Of a stretch of 64,000 bases of DNA, positions 25,836 through 37,462 are shown one piece after another (within the stretch, counting starts at the first letter, position 1; each line of letters starts with the position of its first letter). This DNA comes from Rhizobiaceae bacterium (GTDB lineage: Bacteria > Pseudomonadota > Alphaproteobacteria > Rhizobiales > Rhizobiaceae), in the NCBI GenBank assembly GCA_029233925.1, contig JARGOX010000004.1, positions 248,001 through 312,000 on the forward strand. Direction: 5' to 3'. The notes beneath the pieces were generated by a model that saw nothing but the letters and a program-made list of their open reading frames with translations, was not told the origin of the DNA and did not search any database. Both the position numbers and the translations under genes were made by a program.

Positions 25836-28748
25836 CTACAGCCGTCCAAGTGCCTTGAGTTCCTGCAATGCCTTTGCATCACGCGCTGAAACATCCGGAA
25901 AATCCGGATCCGTGCCGACATCATCTGTCATGCGCCATGAGCGGGCGCATTTTTTTCCGGTCGCCAAAGCAGGAACGACACTGACACCTGCAACGTCATC
26001 AAGCCTGAAGGCATCCGCCGGACCAGCATCCTGCGACAGAACCAGTCCCGACGTGATGCTGATTTCTGCGACGTCCTGCCCTTCCAGAGCAGCCAGCAGA
26101 TCCTGGTCGGTGACGTGAACGATGGGCGCAGCTTCCAGCGAGGAACCAATGCGCTTTTCACGTCGCTCGATCTCCAGCGCACCGGTTACGACGCGACGAA
26201 CAGCACGGATCTTTTTCCACTTTGCATTCAACGTGTCATTGCGCCACGCAGTTGGAACCTCCGGGAACTGTTCGAGATGAATCGATTGCGAATCGGGGTG
26301 GCGCTCAAGCCACGCCTCTTCCATGGTAAAGGGCAGCATCGGGGCAAGCCAGCAGGACAGGCATTCAAAGACCGTGCGCACAACCTGCAGTGAGGCCTTG
26401 CGACGGATGCTTGAAGGCGCATCGCAATAGAGTGCATCCTTGCGGATATCGAAATAAAAGGCGGACAATTCCACATTGGCAAAGTCGATCAAGGCACGGG
26501 TGATGCGTTTGAAATCGAAAGCATCATAGCCCTGGCGTACAAGGACATCGAGTTCGACGAGCCTGTGCAGCATAAGCTGCTCCAGTTCCGGCATGTCGGC
26601 AAAGGCAACCGTGTCACCTTCATCATGCGACAGGGTGCCAAGCATCCAGCGAATGCTGTTGCGCAATTTGCGATAGGCATCGATATTGGTCTGGATATTG
26701 GCTTTGCCGAGGCGCTGATCTTCCCAATAATCCGTTGTCATCGCCCAAAGCCGCAGAATATCCGCGCCGGACTGGCCCATGATCTCCTGGGGTGTAACCG
26801 TATTGCCCTTGGACTTCGACATTTTTTCGCCCTTGTCATCCATGGTGAAGCCATGGGTAACAACGGTGTCATAGGGTGCACGACCGCGCGTTGCGCAGCT
26901 TTCCAGAAGCGAAGAATGGAACCAGCCGCGATGCTGGTCGGATCCTTCCAGATAGACATCCGCCGGCCATTTGAGATCCGGACGGTCTTCCAGGGTAAAG
27001 GTGTGCGTGCAGCCTGAATCGAACCAGACGTCGAGAATATCGCTCACCTTGTGCCAGCGGTCCATGTCATCGCGCCCGGCCAGAAAACGCTCTTTGGCCC
27101 CGTCGGCAAACCAGGCATCGGCCCCTTCAACCTCAAAGGCTTCAAGGATGCGTGCATTGACGGTTTCATCCAGCAGGATGACACCATCCTGATCGACGAA
27201 GACAGAAATCGGCACGCCCCAGGCCCGCTGGCGCGACAGCACCCAATCGGGTCTCGTTTCGATCATGGCGCGCAGGCGGTTCTGGCCGGCTGATGGCACG
27301 AAGCGCGTCGCGTCAATTGCATTGAGGGCACGACTGCGCAATGTCGAACCATCATCAAATTCCCTGTCCATATGGACAAACCATTGCGGCGTATTGCGGA
27401 AGATGATCGGCTTTTTCGAACGCCATGAATGGGGATAGGTATGTTTCAGGCGGCCCCGGGCAAACAGGTTTTGCGATGCGATGAGCGCTGCAATGACACG
27501 TTTGTTGGCGTCACCCTTTTTGCCCTTGTCATCAATGACACGGGCAGCGCCATCGGCAGAATCCGGACCAAAGCCCGGAGCGTCCTTTGTATAGAAACCG
27601 TCGTCGCCAACCGTGAAGGGGATGGAAACATCAATGCCGCGTTTTTCCAGATCGCGGGCACTGTCCATCCAGGCGTCAAAGTCTTCGCGGCCATGACTGG
27701 GCGCCGTGTGAACAAAGCCGGTGCCGGCATCATCGGTGACATGTTCGCCTTCGATCAACGGCACGGCAAACGCATAGCCGAGATCCTTGAGTGGATGATC
27801 GCAAGTCATCTGCTGGAGTGCCTGCGGGGAAACATCGGCCAGCCGCACAAAGGTGACCTTGGCTTTCTGTGCGCAGGCGTCTGCAAGACTGTCAGCAAAG
27901 ATCAGTTTTTCACCCGCCTGGGGGCCGAAATCATTTTCGGCTTCCGTCACCTCGAACAGGCCATAGCTGATGCGTGCGGAATAGGACACGGCGCGGTTGC
28001 CGGGAATGGTCCAGGGTGTGGTGGTCCAGATCACCACATGGGCACCCAGAAGCTCTGGCGCACCTGCGGTCACGGGAAATTTCACCCAGATCGTATCACT
28101 TTCGTAGTCGTGATATTCAACTTCGGCTTCGGCAAGGGCCGTGCGCTCGACGACGGACCACATGACAGGTTTTGACCCGCGGTAGAGCTGGCCGGTTTTG
28201 GCAATCTTCATCAACTCGCCGGCAATGCGCGCCTCGGCGTGAAAATTCATTGTCGTATAGGGCCGTTCAAAGTCACCTTCGATACCGAGGCGCTTGAACT
28301 CCTCGCTCTGCACGCCAATCCAGTGCGCAGCAAAATCCCGGCATTCCTGGCGGAATTCATTGACCGGCACTTCATCCTTGTTCTTTCCCTTGGCGCGGTA
28401 CTGTTCCTCGATTTTCCATTCAATCGGAAGACCGTGACAATCCCACCCGGGAACATAATTGCTGTCATAACCACGCATCTGAAACGACCGGGTGATGACG
28501 TCTTTTAAAATCTTGTTGAGCGCGTGACCGATGTGGATGTTGCCATTGGCATAGGGCGGGCCATCATGCAGGACAAATTTCGGCCGTCCGGCAGAGGTTT
28601 CGCGCAGCAACTTGTAGAGACCCATATCCTGCCAGCGGGCGACAATTTCCGGCTCTTTTTTCGGCAGACCGCCGCGCATCGGGAACTCTGTCTTTGGCAG
28701 ATTGAGGGTTTTGGAATAGTCCAGTTTTTCAGTCGTATCGGTCATCAT
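25836..28748 (-). CDS. ileS: Isoleucyl-tRNA synthetase
   Basis: A 970-residue class Ia synthetase charging tRNA-Ile. The signature [16 protein letters not shown] holds HIGH at residues 72-75, and KMSKSKGN is the second ATP motif. The editing CP1 domain includes [10 protein letters not shown] and the conserved [16 protein letters not shown] region. The C-terminal zinc ribbon seen in E. coli IleS is reduced: only KCARSW remains of the Cys-rich block, as in other alphaproteobacterial versions. The start has two adjacent ATGs (28748, 28745). No T-box or other leader is visible upstream. Confidence 0.97.
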   Translation of the reverse strand: MMTDTTEKLDYSKTLNLPKTEFPMRGGLPKKEPEIVARWQDMGLYKLLRETSAGRPKFVLHDGPPYANGNIHIGHALNKILKDVITRSFQMRGYDSNYVPGWDCHGLPIEWKIEEQYRAKGKNKDEVPVNEFRQECRDFAAHWIGVQSEEFKRLGIEGDFERPYTTMNFHAEARIAGELMKIAKTGQLYRGSKPVMWSVVERTALAEAEVEYHDYESDTIWVKFPVTAGAPELLGAHVVIWTTTPWTIPGNRAVSYSARISYGLFEVTEAENDFGPQAGEKLIFADSLADACAQKAKVTFVRLADVSPQALQQMTCDHPLKDLGYAFAVPLIEGEHVTDDAGTGFVHTAPSHGREDFDAWMDSARDLEKRGIDVSIPFTVGDDGFYTKDAPGFGPDSADGAARVIDDKGKKGDANKRVIAALIASQNLFARGRLKHTYPHSWRSKKPIIFRNTPQWFVHMDREFDDGSTLRSRALNAIDATRFVPSAGQNRLRAMIETRPDWVLSRQRAWGVPISVFVDQDGVILLDETVNARILEAFEVEGADAWFADGAKERFLAGRDDMDRWHKVSDILDVWFDSGCTHTFTLEDRPDLKWPADVYLEGSDQHRGWFHSSLLESCATRGRAPYDTVVTHGFTMDDKGEKMSKSKGNTVTPQEIMGQSGADILRLWAMTTDYWEDQRLGKANIQTNIDAYRKLRNSIRWMLGTLSHDEGDTVAFADMPELEQLMLHRLVELDVLVRQGYDAFDFKRITRALIDFANVELSAFYFDIRKDALYCDAPSSIRRKASLQVVRTVFECLSCWLAPMLPFTMEEAWLERHPDSQSIHLEQFPEVPTAWRNDTLNAKWKKIRAVRRVVTGALEIERREKRIGSSLEAAPIVHVTDQDLLAALEGQDVAEISITSGLVLSQDAGPADAFRLDDVAGVSVVPALATGKKCARSWRMTDDVGTDPDFPDVSARDAKALQELKALGRL

Positions 28749-29005
28749 TCAATCGATTTCAATGGTTGCGCCCGGCTTCGTGGCTTGGGGCGGAAAAGAC
28801 GTCACTGCGTCTTACAGTGTCTTTCGGGGTTTTACGCCAATGGGGCGCAGCAGCAAACAGTCCCGGAATCCCACCATGCCAGACGCACCCGTCAGCACCA
28901 GTCAGGAAGCCGGGCCAATAATTCGTATCATAATCTCGAAACGGAATACGGCCTTCATGATGAATTGCGTTCTATCAATGCACTGGCCCGGAATAAAGGG
29001 TTTTT

Positions 29006-29749
29006 TCAATAAACGGACCGTTGAAGTTTTTCAAAAATCGCGAGACGCATGAATCGCGTCGTGGTTTCGGGCATGACAGCCCCGATGATACGGACAAAAT
29101 TTGCCGCTTTTCCAGGATAAAGCACCTTTTTGCGCTGCCTGGCTGCCGTGATTATTCTATCGGCAATCTCGCCGGGTTCCATGCGGCGCTCGGCCTTGGC
29201 TCCCGGCGGTGCGTGGCGTTCGGCATGATCGGTGCGAACGGGACCCGGGAATACTGTCATGACATGTATCCTGTCCTTGAAAAGGCTTTTGCGCAGGCTT
29301 TTTGCGTAGACAGCCAATGCATCCTTCGACGCGCCGTATACTGCTGCGCCGGGATATCCCGTTGAATGAGACAGGGAAGAAATGAAAATGATCCGCGTGT
29401 CCATGACAATGCAACCGGCTGCCAGAAGCGCCGAGGTCATGACCAGAGGTGTTTCTGTATTTACGGTCAGCAGGCGGCGGTAGGCTTCATCCGGAATATG
29501 TTCAAATTTGCCGGTTGCGCTGATGCCGGCATTGTGGACAACATAGTCAAAGGGGCCGTGATTTTTCAGTTCAACGATGAGACGATCAACATCCTGCCGA
29601 CTGGCGAGATCAGCCCTGATGGACACCAAATTCCCTTTATTGCCCACCGCCTCCCGGTCGACGCCAGCCACTTGCATATCGAGTTCGAGGAAGCGCTCGA
29701 CCAGTGCCTTGCCAATGCCCGATGCGGCACCTGTAACAAGTGCTTTCAT
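29006..29749 (-). CDS. Short-chain dehydrogenase/reductase (first of a pair)
   Basis: A 247-residue classical SDR. NAD(P)-binding TGAASGIG lies at residues 6-13, NAG in VHNAGIS, the catalytic Ser in ISSLSHS, and YGASK holds the Tyr and Lys. ATG 29749 has a perfect GGAGG site 6 bp upstream, so the in-frame extension to 29827 is rejected. It overlaps the upstream SDR gene by 4 bp (ATGA at 29746-29749). The Asp at the end of beta-2 (VDREAV) suggests NAD preference. The substrate is unknown. Its C-terminal helix (TTRFMRLAIFEKL) resembles membrane-associated SDRs. Confidence 0.88.
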   Translation of the reverse strand: MKALVTGAASGIGKALVERFLELDMQVAGVDREAVGNKGNLVSIRADLASRQDVDRLIVELKNHGPFDYVVHNAGISATGKFEHIPDEAYRRLLTVNTETPLVMTSALLAAGCIVMDTRIIFISSLSHSTGYPGAAVYGASKDALAVYAKSLRKSLFKDRIHVMTVFPGPVRTDHAERHAPPGAKAERRMEPGEIADRIITAARQRKKVLYPGKAANFVRIIGAVMPETTTRFMRLAIFEKLQRSVY

Positions 29750-30462
29750 GGACGCCTCCGCAGGATCAAACGGCCGAGGCGAGCCCTGATGGATATCTGG
29801 GTGCGCGCGCGATCGTCTCTGATGCATTGGACAATTTCATCTGCCATTGCTTCCGGGCTGAAAAACAGTTTGCGCATGATGCCGGGATCATAGCCTGCTT
29901 TGGCGTGCATGGTGGTGCGCGTTGGACCCGGGTGGATTATCTGAACACCTATGCGGCCCTTCCATTCCGACTTCAAGGATCGCGCCAGACCGGACAGCCC
30001 AGCCTTGGACGCCGCATAAGTTGGCATGTTGGCAGCACCACGATGGGCAACAGAACCGATGAAGACGACCTTGCCGCGCGATGCCTCAAGTATGGGTGCA
30101 AATTGCCGGACGATCATGATGGAGGACACCAGATTGACATCCAAAGTCTGGCGCACCATCACTACATCTTCACGACCGGCCGACGTATGAAATCCGATGC
30201 CCGCATTGATGATCAACAGGTCCAACCGGCCCAATTCCAGCGAGAAAAACTTTGCAGCAAGATGCCTGGCCGACAGGACAGGATCGCTCAAGTCGGCCTT
30301 GATATAGTGGGCGGCGGGTGGCAGGTCGCCGGCGCATTCGTGTGCTTGCCTTCGCCCGGTCAGCACAAGCTGATGGTCGACTGCCATACGTTTTGCCATC
30401 TCCAGACCTATTCCGGATGTTGCACCGGTAATCAGAGCGCTTGGTCTGCGACGCATGGTCAT
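29746..30462 (-). CDS. Short-chain dehydrogenase/reductase (second of a pair)
   Basis: A 238-residue classical SDR with TGATSGIG near the N-terminus, NAG in INAGIGF, the catalytic Ser in IGSVAH and YAASK with the Tyr and Lys. After beta-2 the sequence reads TGRRQ, where the Arg favours NADP. It starts directly after the ribF stop and overlaps the next SDR by 4 bp, so ribF and both SDR genes are probably co-transcribed. The two SDRs differ in sequence and cofactor hints, so they are not a recent duplication. Substrate unknown. Confidence 0.88.
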   Translation of the reverse strand: MTMRRRPSALITGATSGIGLEMAKRMAVDHQLVLTGRRQAHECAGDLPPAAHYIKADLSDPVLSARHLAAKFFSLELGRLDLLIINAGIGFHTSAGREDVVMVRQTLDVNLVSSIMIVRQFAPILEASRGKVVFIGSVAHRGAANMPTYAASKAGLSGLARSLKSEWKGRIGVQIIHPGPTRTTMHAKAGYDPGIMRKLFFSPEAMADEIVQCIRDDRARTQISIRARLGRLILRRRP

Positions 30463-31452
30463 TCAGGCAAATGCCAGGGCACGATCCAACTGGCCCATGG
30501 GTCGAAGGTCAGACAAAAGTGCTCGTGCTTCATCGGTGTCACGCTTCATCTGTTCCACCAGCGGATCGAGCCCGTCGAATTTGACCTCATCACGCAAATG
30601 GGCAAAAAAGGTCACGGCACAGACCTCGGTGTAAATCTCTTCGTCGAAGTCAAAAATATAGGTTTCCAGCAGGGGCGCACCCTGATCATCGACGGTTGGC
30701 CGATACCCAAAGCTGGCAACACCGTCATGAAGGCTGCCGTTTTGCCTGCGAAAACGAACCGCATAGATTCCCTTGCGCAGTTGCACTTGTGGCGGCAAGG
30801 CCATATTGGCAGTCGGAAAACCCAAGGTGCGCCCCAGTTGCTTGCCTTTGATGATTTCGGCTTCAATCGTGTAGCGATATCCAAGCAGGCCGGCAGCGCC
30901 TGAAACATCGCCCTGCTGAACAAGAGCACGAATGCGGCTGGAGGAAATCAGTTCCGTGTTTTCATCCTCGAAGGGTTGAACCACGGTGACGCCAAAGCCC
31001 ATTTTTTTGCCTATTTCACTGAGGAATTCCGGGCTGCCCTGCCTGCCCTTGCCAAAGTGAAAATTGAAACCTGTTACGACGCGATGAATATCAAGATGTT
31101 GAACAAGCACCTCTTCGACAAATGCTTGGGCCGTCTTTTGTGCCAGATCGCGCGTAAACGGCAATTCGATCACGGCGGAAAACCCCATGGCTTCCAGCAA
31201 TTTTGCCTTCAGTGCCGCCGGTGTCAGCCGGAATACCGGAGTCTGAGGCTGGAATACGGTCCGCGGATGGGGCTCGAACGTCAGAACAACGGCCGGCACG
31301 GCTTCCTGTCGCGCATGTTCCAATGCCGCGCTCAACACGGCATGGTGGCCACGATGGACACCATCAAAATTTCCGATGGCCACGACACAATGACGCAAGC
31401 TCTCAGGAAACTCTTGAAGTGCGCTGATACGGGTGATTGGCTCCGTTATCAT
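30463..31452 (-). CDS. ribF: Bifunctional riboflavin kinase/FAD synthetase
   Basis: A 329-residue enzyme making FMN and then FAD from riboflavin. The N-terminal nucleotidyltransferase domain has GNFDGVHRGHHAVL (HxGH-like site) and SSSRIR. The C-terminal flavokinase domain has KGKQLGRTLGFPTANM with the metal/ATP-binding PTAN motif. Length is normal. It lies 24 bp after the HAD phosphatase gene on the same strand, a neighbour pair seen in other Rhizobiales. No FMN riboswitch is visible in front of it. Confidence 0.96.
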   Translation of the reverse strand: MITEPITRISALQEFPESLRHCVVAIGNFDGVHRGHHAVLSAALEHARQEAVPAVVLTFEPHPRTVFQPQTPVFRLTPAALKAKLLEAMGFSAVIELPFTRDLAQKTAQAFVEEVLVQHLDIHRVVTGFNFHFGKGRQGSPEFLSEIGKKMGFGVTVVQPFEDENTELISSSRIRALVQQGDVSGAAGLLGYRYTIEAEIIKGKQLGRTLGFPTANMALPPQVQLRKGIYAVRFRRQNGSLHDGVASFGYRPTVDDQGAPLLETYIFDFDEEIYTEVCAVTFFAHLRDEVKFDGLDPLVEQMKRDTDEARALLSDLRPMGQLDRALAFA

Positions 31453-31476
31453 CGTTTTTTCGGGGCTCCTTCAGGG

Positions 31477-32325
31477 TTAGCGCAGGCGCGGCATCCAGCA
31501 TACCGGTCGCGCATCTTGCCTTAGCAGAAATTCTTTCAGTCTCAACGGGTCAACAACGGAACGCTCACTATATTCGCGCGCGTGTATCCCCTCGGACACG
31601 TAAAGCAGATCAAGTCCATAATCCTGCGCACCTTTTACATCCGTCGGCATGCCATCGCCAATGGCAAGGATCCGGCTTTTATCCACATGAGAACGCAATT
31701 GCCCTGCAGCAGCCAGGGCAGCATCGTAAATCGGCTTGTGCGGCTTGCCCGACACCAATGTGGTGCCGCCCATCTCTTCATAGAGGGCCGCTATGGCGCC
31801 GGCGCAGGGTATCAGGCGCTCTCCGCGCTCAACCACCAAATCGGGATTGGCACAAATGAACGGCAGGTTTTTCTCACGGATGTCCCTGAGGACGGGAACA
31901 TATTGCTGAGCTGTCTCATTCTCGTCATCAAACAGACCCGTGCAAACGACGATACCGGCATCGTCCAGCCCGACATTGCTGACGCCGAGGCCTTCGAACA
32001 GAGACAAATCACGTTCCGGCCCGATATAATAAACCCTCTTCGAGCCTGCGGAAATCAGATCTCTTGTCACATCACCCGAGGTCACGATGGCATCGAAGGC
32101 ATCCGGATAGACCTCCATCAGATCAAGTTGCTCGGCAACACTTTGCCGTCGGCGGGGGGAGTTGGTAATCAGGACAACCGTGCCGCCCTGATTGCGAAAT
32201 GCACTGAGCGCTTCACCGGCAAGGGGCCAGGCCTCCACGCCATTGTGCAAGACGCCCCATACATCGCAAAAAATGACATCATACCGGTTATGGAGTTCAG
32301 CAAGGCGGTCGAGTTTATTTACCAT
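31477..32325 (-). CDS. HAD-superfamily hydrolase, TIGR01459 type
   Basis: A 282-residue HAD phosphatase of subclass IIA (NagD-like). The nucleophile Asp is in FCDVWGVLHNG, motif II in VLITNSPR with a conserved Thr/Ser, and the C-terminal ILAIGDGMPTDVKGAQ carries the Mg-binding acidic residues. ATG 32325 starts the conserved part; the open frame to 32424 lacks conservation. It is divergent from groES and upstream of ribF. The substrate is unknown, possibly a sugar or nucleotide monophosphate. Confidence 0.87.
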   Translation of the reverse strand: MVNKLDRLAELHNRYDVIFCDVWGVLHNGVEAWPLAGEALSAFRNQGGTVVLITNSPRRRQSVAEQLDLMEVYPDAFDAIVTSGDVTRDLISAGSKRVYYIGPERDLSLFEGLGVSNVGLDDAGIVVCTGLFDDENETAQQYVPVLRDIREKNLPFICANPDLVVERGERLIPCAGAIAALYEEMGGTTLVSGKPHKPIYDAALAAAGQLRSHVDKSRILAIGDGMPTDVKGAQDYGLDLLYVSEGIHAREYSERSVVDPLRLKEFLLRQDARPVCWMPRLR

Positions 32326-32551
32326 GATGTTCCAAATTTTCTTGAACGCTGTTAGGTGCCAGCTTGACCTGCGCAGACATTCACTATCGGGACCGAGAAA
32401 ACAAGCCCCATTTAGCGGCTGCAACCATCTTGCCGCCGGAACGCGCTTCGTTTATGTCATGGCACGGCCATTGAATAGGCTAGGCTAAAACCAACGACAC
32501 CGTGATTTTGTCTGGCCGACGAGCGCAGAAAAGAAAAATTCGGGCTAATCT

Positions 32552-32580
32552 CTTGACTCCCCAATTCACCAGACTTATCT
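32552..32580 (+). promoter_or_regulatory. Predicted RpoH (sigma-32) type promoter of groESL
   Basis: CTTGAC (32552-32557), a 16-bp spacer and CTTATCT (32574-32580) match the alphaproteobacterial heat-shock promoter pattern CTTGAC/CYTATNT. It sits 11 bp upstream of the CIRCE element. The sequence before it (32326-32551) holds only the HAD gene leader and no other recognised feature. Confidence 0.75.
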
Positions 32581-32590
32581 CAAGGCCGAA

Positions 32591-32617
32591 TTAGCACTCC
32601 TCTTCGACGAGTGCTAA
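32591..32617. promoter_or_regulatory. CIRCE operator of groESL
   Basis: TTAGCACTC-N9-GAGTGCTAA is a perfect CIRCE inverted repeat, the binding site of the repressor HrcA. It is placed so that HrcA would block transcripts starting just downstream of the heat-shock promoter. hrcA is not in the window. Confidence 0.97.
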
Positions 32618-32674
32618 TCATGCACCGGTCAGGCATTCCGCCTGGCTCTGTCATTCGATCGAGGGTAATAGACA

Positions 32675-32971
32675 ATGACAAATGTCAATTTTCGTCCACT
32701 GCACGACCGCGTTGTTGTGCGCCGTGTCGAGTCTGAAGAAAAGACTGCGGGCGGCATCATCATTCCTGATACTGCCAAGGAAAAGCCATCTGAAGGCGAA
32801 GTTGTCGCTGTCGGTCCTGGCGCACGCGACGAGAGCGGCAACCTTGTTGCCATGGACGTCAAGGTCGGCGACCGCATTCTGTTCGGCAAATGGTCCGGCA
32901 CTGAAGTGAAGCTCAATATGGAAGACCTTCTTATCATGAAGGAATCCGACATTATGGGCGTTATCGGCTAA
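32675..32971 (+). CDS. groES: Co-chaperonin GroES
   Basis: A 98-residue co-chaperonin that caps GroEL as a heptamer. It begins with [14 protein letters not shown] and contains the mobile-loop region [14 protein letters not shown] and the typical [15 protein letters not shown]. Downstream groEL starts after 64 bp, forming the standard operon under RpoH and HrcA control. Codon use is close to its neighbours but more biased to GTT/GCT, as usual for highly expressed genes. Confidence 0.98.
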   Translation: MTNVNFRPLHDRVVVRRVESEEKTAGGIIIPDTAKEKPSEGEVVAVGPGARDESGNLVAMDVKVGDRILFGKWSGTEVKLNMEDLLIMKESDIMGVIG

Positions 32972-33029
32972 TCCGATCCTGCCAATTATCAGTCCCCATC
33001 TGGAATTCGGGCCACTGGCCCAGAAATGA

Positions 33030-34691
<1,662 letters not shown>

Positions 34692-34714
34692 GTCAGCCAC
34701 TCTCGCACTTATTG

Positions 34715-34744
34715 AAAAGGCGGCCTTCGGGTCGCCTTTTTTAT
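34715..34744 (+). terminator. Rho-independent terminator of groESL
   Basis: AAAAGGCG (34715-34722) and CGCCTTTT (34733-34740) form the stem around a GCCTTCGGGT loop, followed by a T-run. It lies 24 bp after the groEL stop. Confidence 0.9.
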
Positions 34745-34800
34745 TGTTTGCTCTGTGGGTTTGATGGCGCCCCTGCGCCATTTGCCGAAAGAGGCCACGC

Positions 34801-35145
34801 ACTTTTCGGGTCTCGGACCCTTCCTGTCGCTCGACTTATCCGAAAACCGCTTCGCACTTTTCGGGTCTCGGACCTTTCCTGTCGCTCGACTTATCCGAAA
34901 ACCGCTTCGCACTTTTCGGGTCTCGGACCCTTCCTGTCGCTCGACTTATCCGAAAACCGCTTCGCACTTTTCGGGTCTCGGACCTTTCCTGTCGCTCGAC
35001 TTATCCGAAAACCGCTTCGCACTTTTCGGGTCTCGGACCTTTCCTGTCGCTCGACTTATCCGAAAACCGCTTCGCACTTTTCGGGTCTCGGACCTTTCCT
35101 GTCGCTCGACTTATCCGAAAACCGCTTCGCACTTTTCGGGTCTCG
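34801..35145. repeat. 55-bp tandem repeat array, six full copies plus 15 bp
   Basis: Units begin at 34801, 34856, 34911, 34966, 35021 and 35076, with a 15-bp partial copy at 35131-35145. They differ only at one C/T position (GGACCC versus GGACCT). At each junction CCGAAAA and TTTTCGG can form a 7-bp stem with an 11-nt loop. The array fills the space between the groEL terminator and the convergent GST gene and ends 1 bp before the GST stop codon. It holds no unique spacers, so it is not a CRISPR. Reading frames through it are open only because the unit lacks stops. Confidence 0.95.
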
Positions 35146-35850
35146 CTATGGCCGCGGCGGAATATTCTTGCCCTTCAGGCTGGCAGGGCGTGCCATGCAT
35201 CTTTCCAACCAGGCGGTGACATTGGTGTAGTCGCCCAGCCCGACCGCTTCGCCGGCCTCGTAGAAATCGCGCACGGTGCCGACCCAGGGGAAAGTGGCGA
35301 TATCAGCAATCGTGTAGTCGTCACCCATGATCCACTGGCGCCCGTCCAGCCGCTGGTCGAGAACAGCAAGCAGGCGTTTGGTTTCATTCTGGTAGCGTTC
35401 GGTCGGATAGGGATCGGAGATCTTGTCGGCCATGAATTTGTAGAAATGCCCATATTGGCCAAACATCGGCCCGACACCGGCCATCTGGAAAAACAGCCAT
35501 TGGTGACATTCAAGACGCCGGGCAGGATCAGCCGGAATGAGTTTACCGGTCTTGTCGGCCAGATATTGGAGAATTGCTCCGGATTCAAAAATGCCGACAG
35601 GCTTGCCGTCGAAACCATCAGGATCGATCAGCGCCGGAATTTTTCCATTGGGATTGAGCGACAGGAATTCAGCAGTTTTCTGGTCATCCTTCATGATGTT
35701 TGCCAGATGCGCCTCATAAGGCAGGCCAATCTCTTCAAGCGCAATGGCGACTTTGACACCGTTTGGTGTGGGGAATGAATAGAGTTGAATCACACCGGGA
35801 TTGGCTGGTTTCCAGCGCCGGGTGATGGGAAACGCGTTCAAGTCAGTCAT
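35146..35850 (-). CDS. Glutathione S-transferase family protein (YfcG/YghU-like)
   Basis: A 234-residue cytosolic GST. The N-terminal thioredoxin-like domain shows LYSFPTPNGVKVAIALEE, NPNGKIPALID and the GSH-binding IFESGAILQYLA. The C-terminal helical domain has GQYGHFYKF, as in Nu-class enzymes YfcG/YghU, which act as disulfide-bond reductases or peroxidases with glutathione. The Thr/Asn at TPNG replace the catalytic Ser/Cys of other classes. Its TAG stop directly abuts the 55-bp tandem array, so its extreme 3' end may have been reshaped by the repeat. Confidence 0.9.
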   Translation of the reverse strand: MTDLNAFPITRRWKPANPGVIQLYSFPTPNGVKVAIALEEIGLPYEAHLANIMKDDQKTAEFLSLNPNGKIPALIDPDGFDGKPVGIFESGAILQYLADKTGKLIPADPARRLECHQWLFFQMAGVGPMFGQYGHFYKFMADKISDPYPTERYQNETKRLLAVLDQRLDGRQWIMGDDYTIADIATFPWVGTVRDFYEAGEAVGLGDYTNVTAWLERCMARPASLKGKNIPPRP

Positions 35851-36071
35851 TGATGGTCCATTCCTTTATTTTAACCAGTGTTTCTGGCCGCTTGTAACAT
35901 TTTTCCGTCAACAGGCGTCCGCCAAGCTGCAGATAAAGCCAGCAAGGCGATGGTATCAGAATGCGCCTGAGTGCACTGTCTTCAATTTATAAACAATCCG
36001 TCGACAATTGTTCAGCTTCCCTCCCCGCGCAGAACATATATACGGCCATCATGACAACAAAGGAGATCTCC

Positions 36072-36458
36072 ATGTCAAACTCGGCAATCCTTCTCATAGG
36101 CCGTATTCTGTTAGCAATCATATTCATCATGGCAGGCCTGATGAAACTGGGCAGTGTCGGTGGTACTGCCGGTTACATGGCCAGCATGGGCGTACCAATG
36201 TCCAGCCTGCTCGTATGGGTCGTCATTGCTGTTGAAGTTCTGGGCGGCATAGCCGTACTGATCGGCTTCATGACCGCGCCAGCCGCCTATGTGCTTGCAG
36301 CTTTTTGCATAGCATCCGGTTTTCTGGCGCATTTCGACCCGGCAAATCAGGCCGAATTCACCAATTTCCTGAAGAACCTGGCCATGGCCGGTGGTTTTCT
36401 TGTTCTGGCTGTTTCGGGTCCAGGAAGCCTGTCGGTGGACGCACGCCGTAAGGGCTAA
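36072..36458 (+). CDS. DoxX family membrane protein
   Basis: A 128-residue inner-membrane protein with four hydrophobic segments. The family signature LIGRILLAIIFIMAGLMKL forms helix 1, and YMASMGVP and VEVLGGIAVLIGF follow. DoxX proteins are linked to thiol/quinone redox balance, but no reaction is proven for this branch. ATG 36072 has a strong AAGGAGAT site 5 bp upstream. Upstream in-frame starts (36051, 35961) would prepend a non-conserved stretch. It is divergent from the GST gene. Confidence 0.88.
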   Translation: MSNSAILLIGRILLAIIFIMAGLMKLGSVGGTAGYMASMGVPMSSLLVWVVIAVEVLGGIAVLIGFMTAPAAYVLAAFCIASGFLAHFDPANQAEFTNFLKNLAMAGGFLVLAVSGPGSLSVDARRKG

Positions 36459-36497
36459 GTCTGACTGGCAGCAAATTAGACAATGCATCCAACAGAT

Positions 36498-36539
36498 AGC
36501 CGCGGGTGAAACCGATTTCATCCGCGGCTGTTTGTTTTT
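36498..36539 (+). terminator. Rho-independent terminator of the DoxX gene
   Basis: AGCCGCGGGTGAAA (36498-36511) pairs with TTTCATCCGCGGCT (36516-36529), a 14-bp stem with one G-U-type mismatch and a 4-nt loop, followed by GTTTGTTTTT. It lies 39 bp past the stop. Confidence 0.88.
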
Positions 36540-36602
36540 CAGGAAAATGGCCCTGCCCCAACGAACTTGCCCTGCCATCGGCATCAAACCGCACAGCCAG
36601 AT

Positions 36603-37310
36603 TTACCGGTTGAACAGGGTCGCCAGAATATCGATGCCTTTTTCGCGATAATAGTTTGAGGCACTTTTGCTATTCGGGCCGATGACGATCACCTTTGATC
36701 CGATGGGCGCGCGTTTATAAAGATGCTCCACATCCTTGTTCATCATCCGGATGCAGCCGGACGACATGTTCTGTCCAATGGTCCAGGGCTGGTTGGTTCC
36801 GTGAATGCGATAGATCGTGTCACGACCGCCGCGATGAAGGTAGAGAGCACGCGCGCCAAGGGGATTGTTGATCCCGCCTTTCACATAGGATGGAATATGG
36901 CGGCCTTTGCGGCGTTCCCGGGCGATCATGCTGGCAGGCGGGCGCCAGTCCGGCCATTCTGCCTTGCGACCGACCTTGACCGTTCCCGACCAACCGAAGC
37001 CGTCACGTCCGACTCCCACGCCATAGCGGATTGCCCTGCCGTTGTTCTCAACGAAATAGAGATACTTTCGACCGGTATCGATGATGATCGTGCCGGGTCG
37101 TTCATTGGTGTCAATTCTGACTTTCCGGCGCATATATTCCGGCTTTGGACGCTTGGCCTGCGCCACAGTGCTGACGTCGGTTGCCACATCCTGTCTGGCA
37201 AGCGTCTCATCACGCATGAAGGCGTTTGCACTTCCCGCCACGAAGATCGTCGCGGCTATTGTCACGACGAGAAAACCGGCCATGAGTAAAGGCGTAACAA
37301 GTTTCTTCAC
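36603..37310 (-). CDS. L,D-transpeptidase (YkuD family), GTG start
   Basis: A 235-residue exported enzyme that forms 3-3 cross-links in peptidoglycan or attaches proteins to it. Residues 1-30 are a signal anchor ([26 protein letters not shown]). The catalytic YkuD motif reads [20 protein letters not shown], with the active Cys in SSGCIRM. The start is GTG 37310, preceded by a GGGGAGA site. The neighbouring gene is a paralogue with the same layout, separated by 189 bp. Hyphomicrobiales rely heavily on L,D-transpeptidases for polar growth, so several copies are expected. Confidence 0.92.
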   Translation of the reverse strand: MKKLVTPLLMAGFLVVTIAATIFVAGSANAFMRDETLARQDVATDVSTVAQAKRPKPEYMRRKVRIDTNERPGTIIIDTGRKYLYFVENNGRAIRYGVGVGRDGFGWSGTVKVGRKAEWPDWRPPASMIARERRKGRHIPSYVKGGINNPLGARALYLHRGGRDTIYRIHGTNQPWTIGQNMSSGCIRMMNKDVEHLYKRAPIGSKVIVIGPNSKSASNYYREKGIDILATLFNR

Positions 37311-37462
37311 TGTTATTCTCCCCTGAATTACTGATGGTCAGGGTAACATTCATGTCGATGCTTGCAAGAAACGACGGGCAGAATAAATAAAAAGTGATTA
37401 CAAACGGCCAAGACACGGACGTTTGAGGGGAGCATCTGGTTTCGTCTTTCACAGAATATCGA

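Noticed and set aside
30774..31452. FMN riboswitch near ribF
   Set aside because: No conserved RFN-element segments are visible upstream of 31452; the gene follows the HAD gene by 24 bp.
34801..35145. CRISPR array
   Set aside because: Units are contiguous and near identical over all 55 bp, with no unique spacers between repeats, and no cas genes are nearby.
34712..35230. Two long overlapping open frames (172 and 154 codons) with repeated motifs across 34712-35230
   Set aside because: They run through the 55-bp tandem array. Because 55 is not a multiple of 3, all frames cycle through the same stop-free unit, so the repeated peptides are a by-product; there is no ribosome site or domain.
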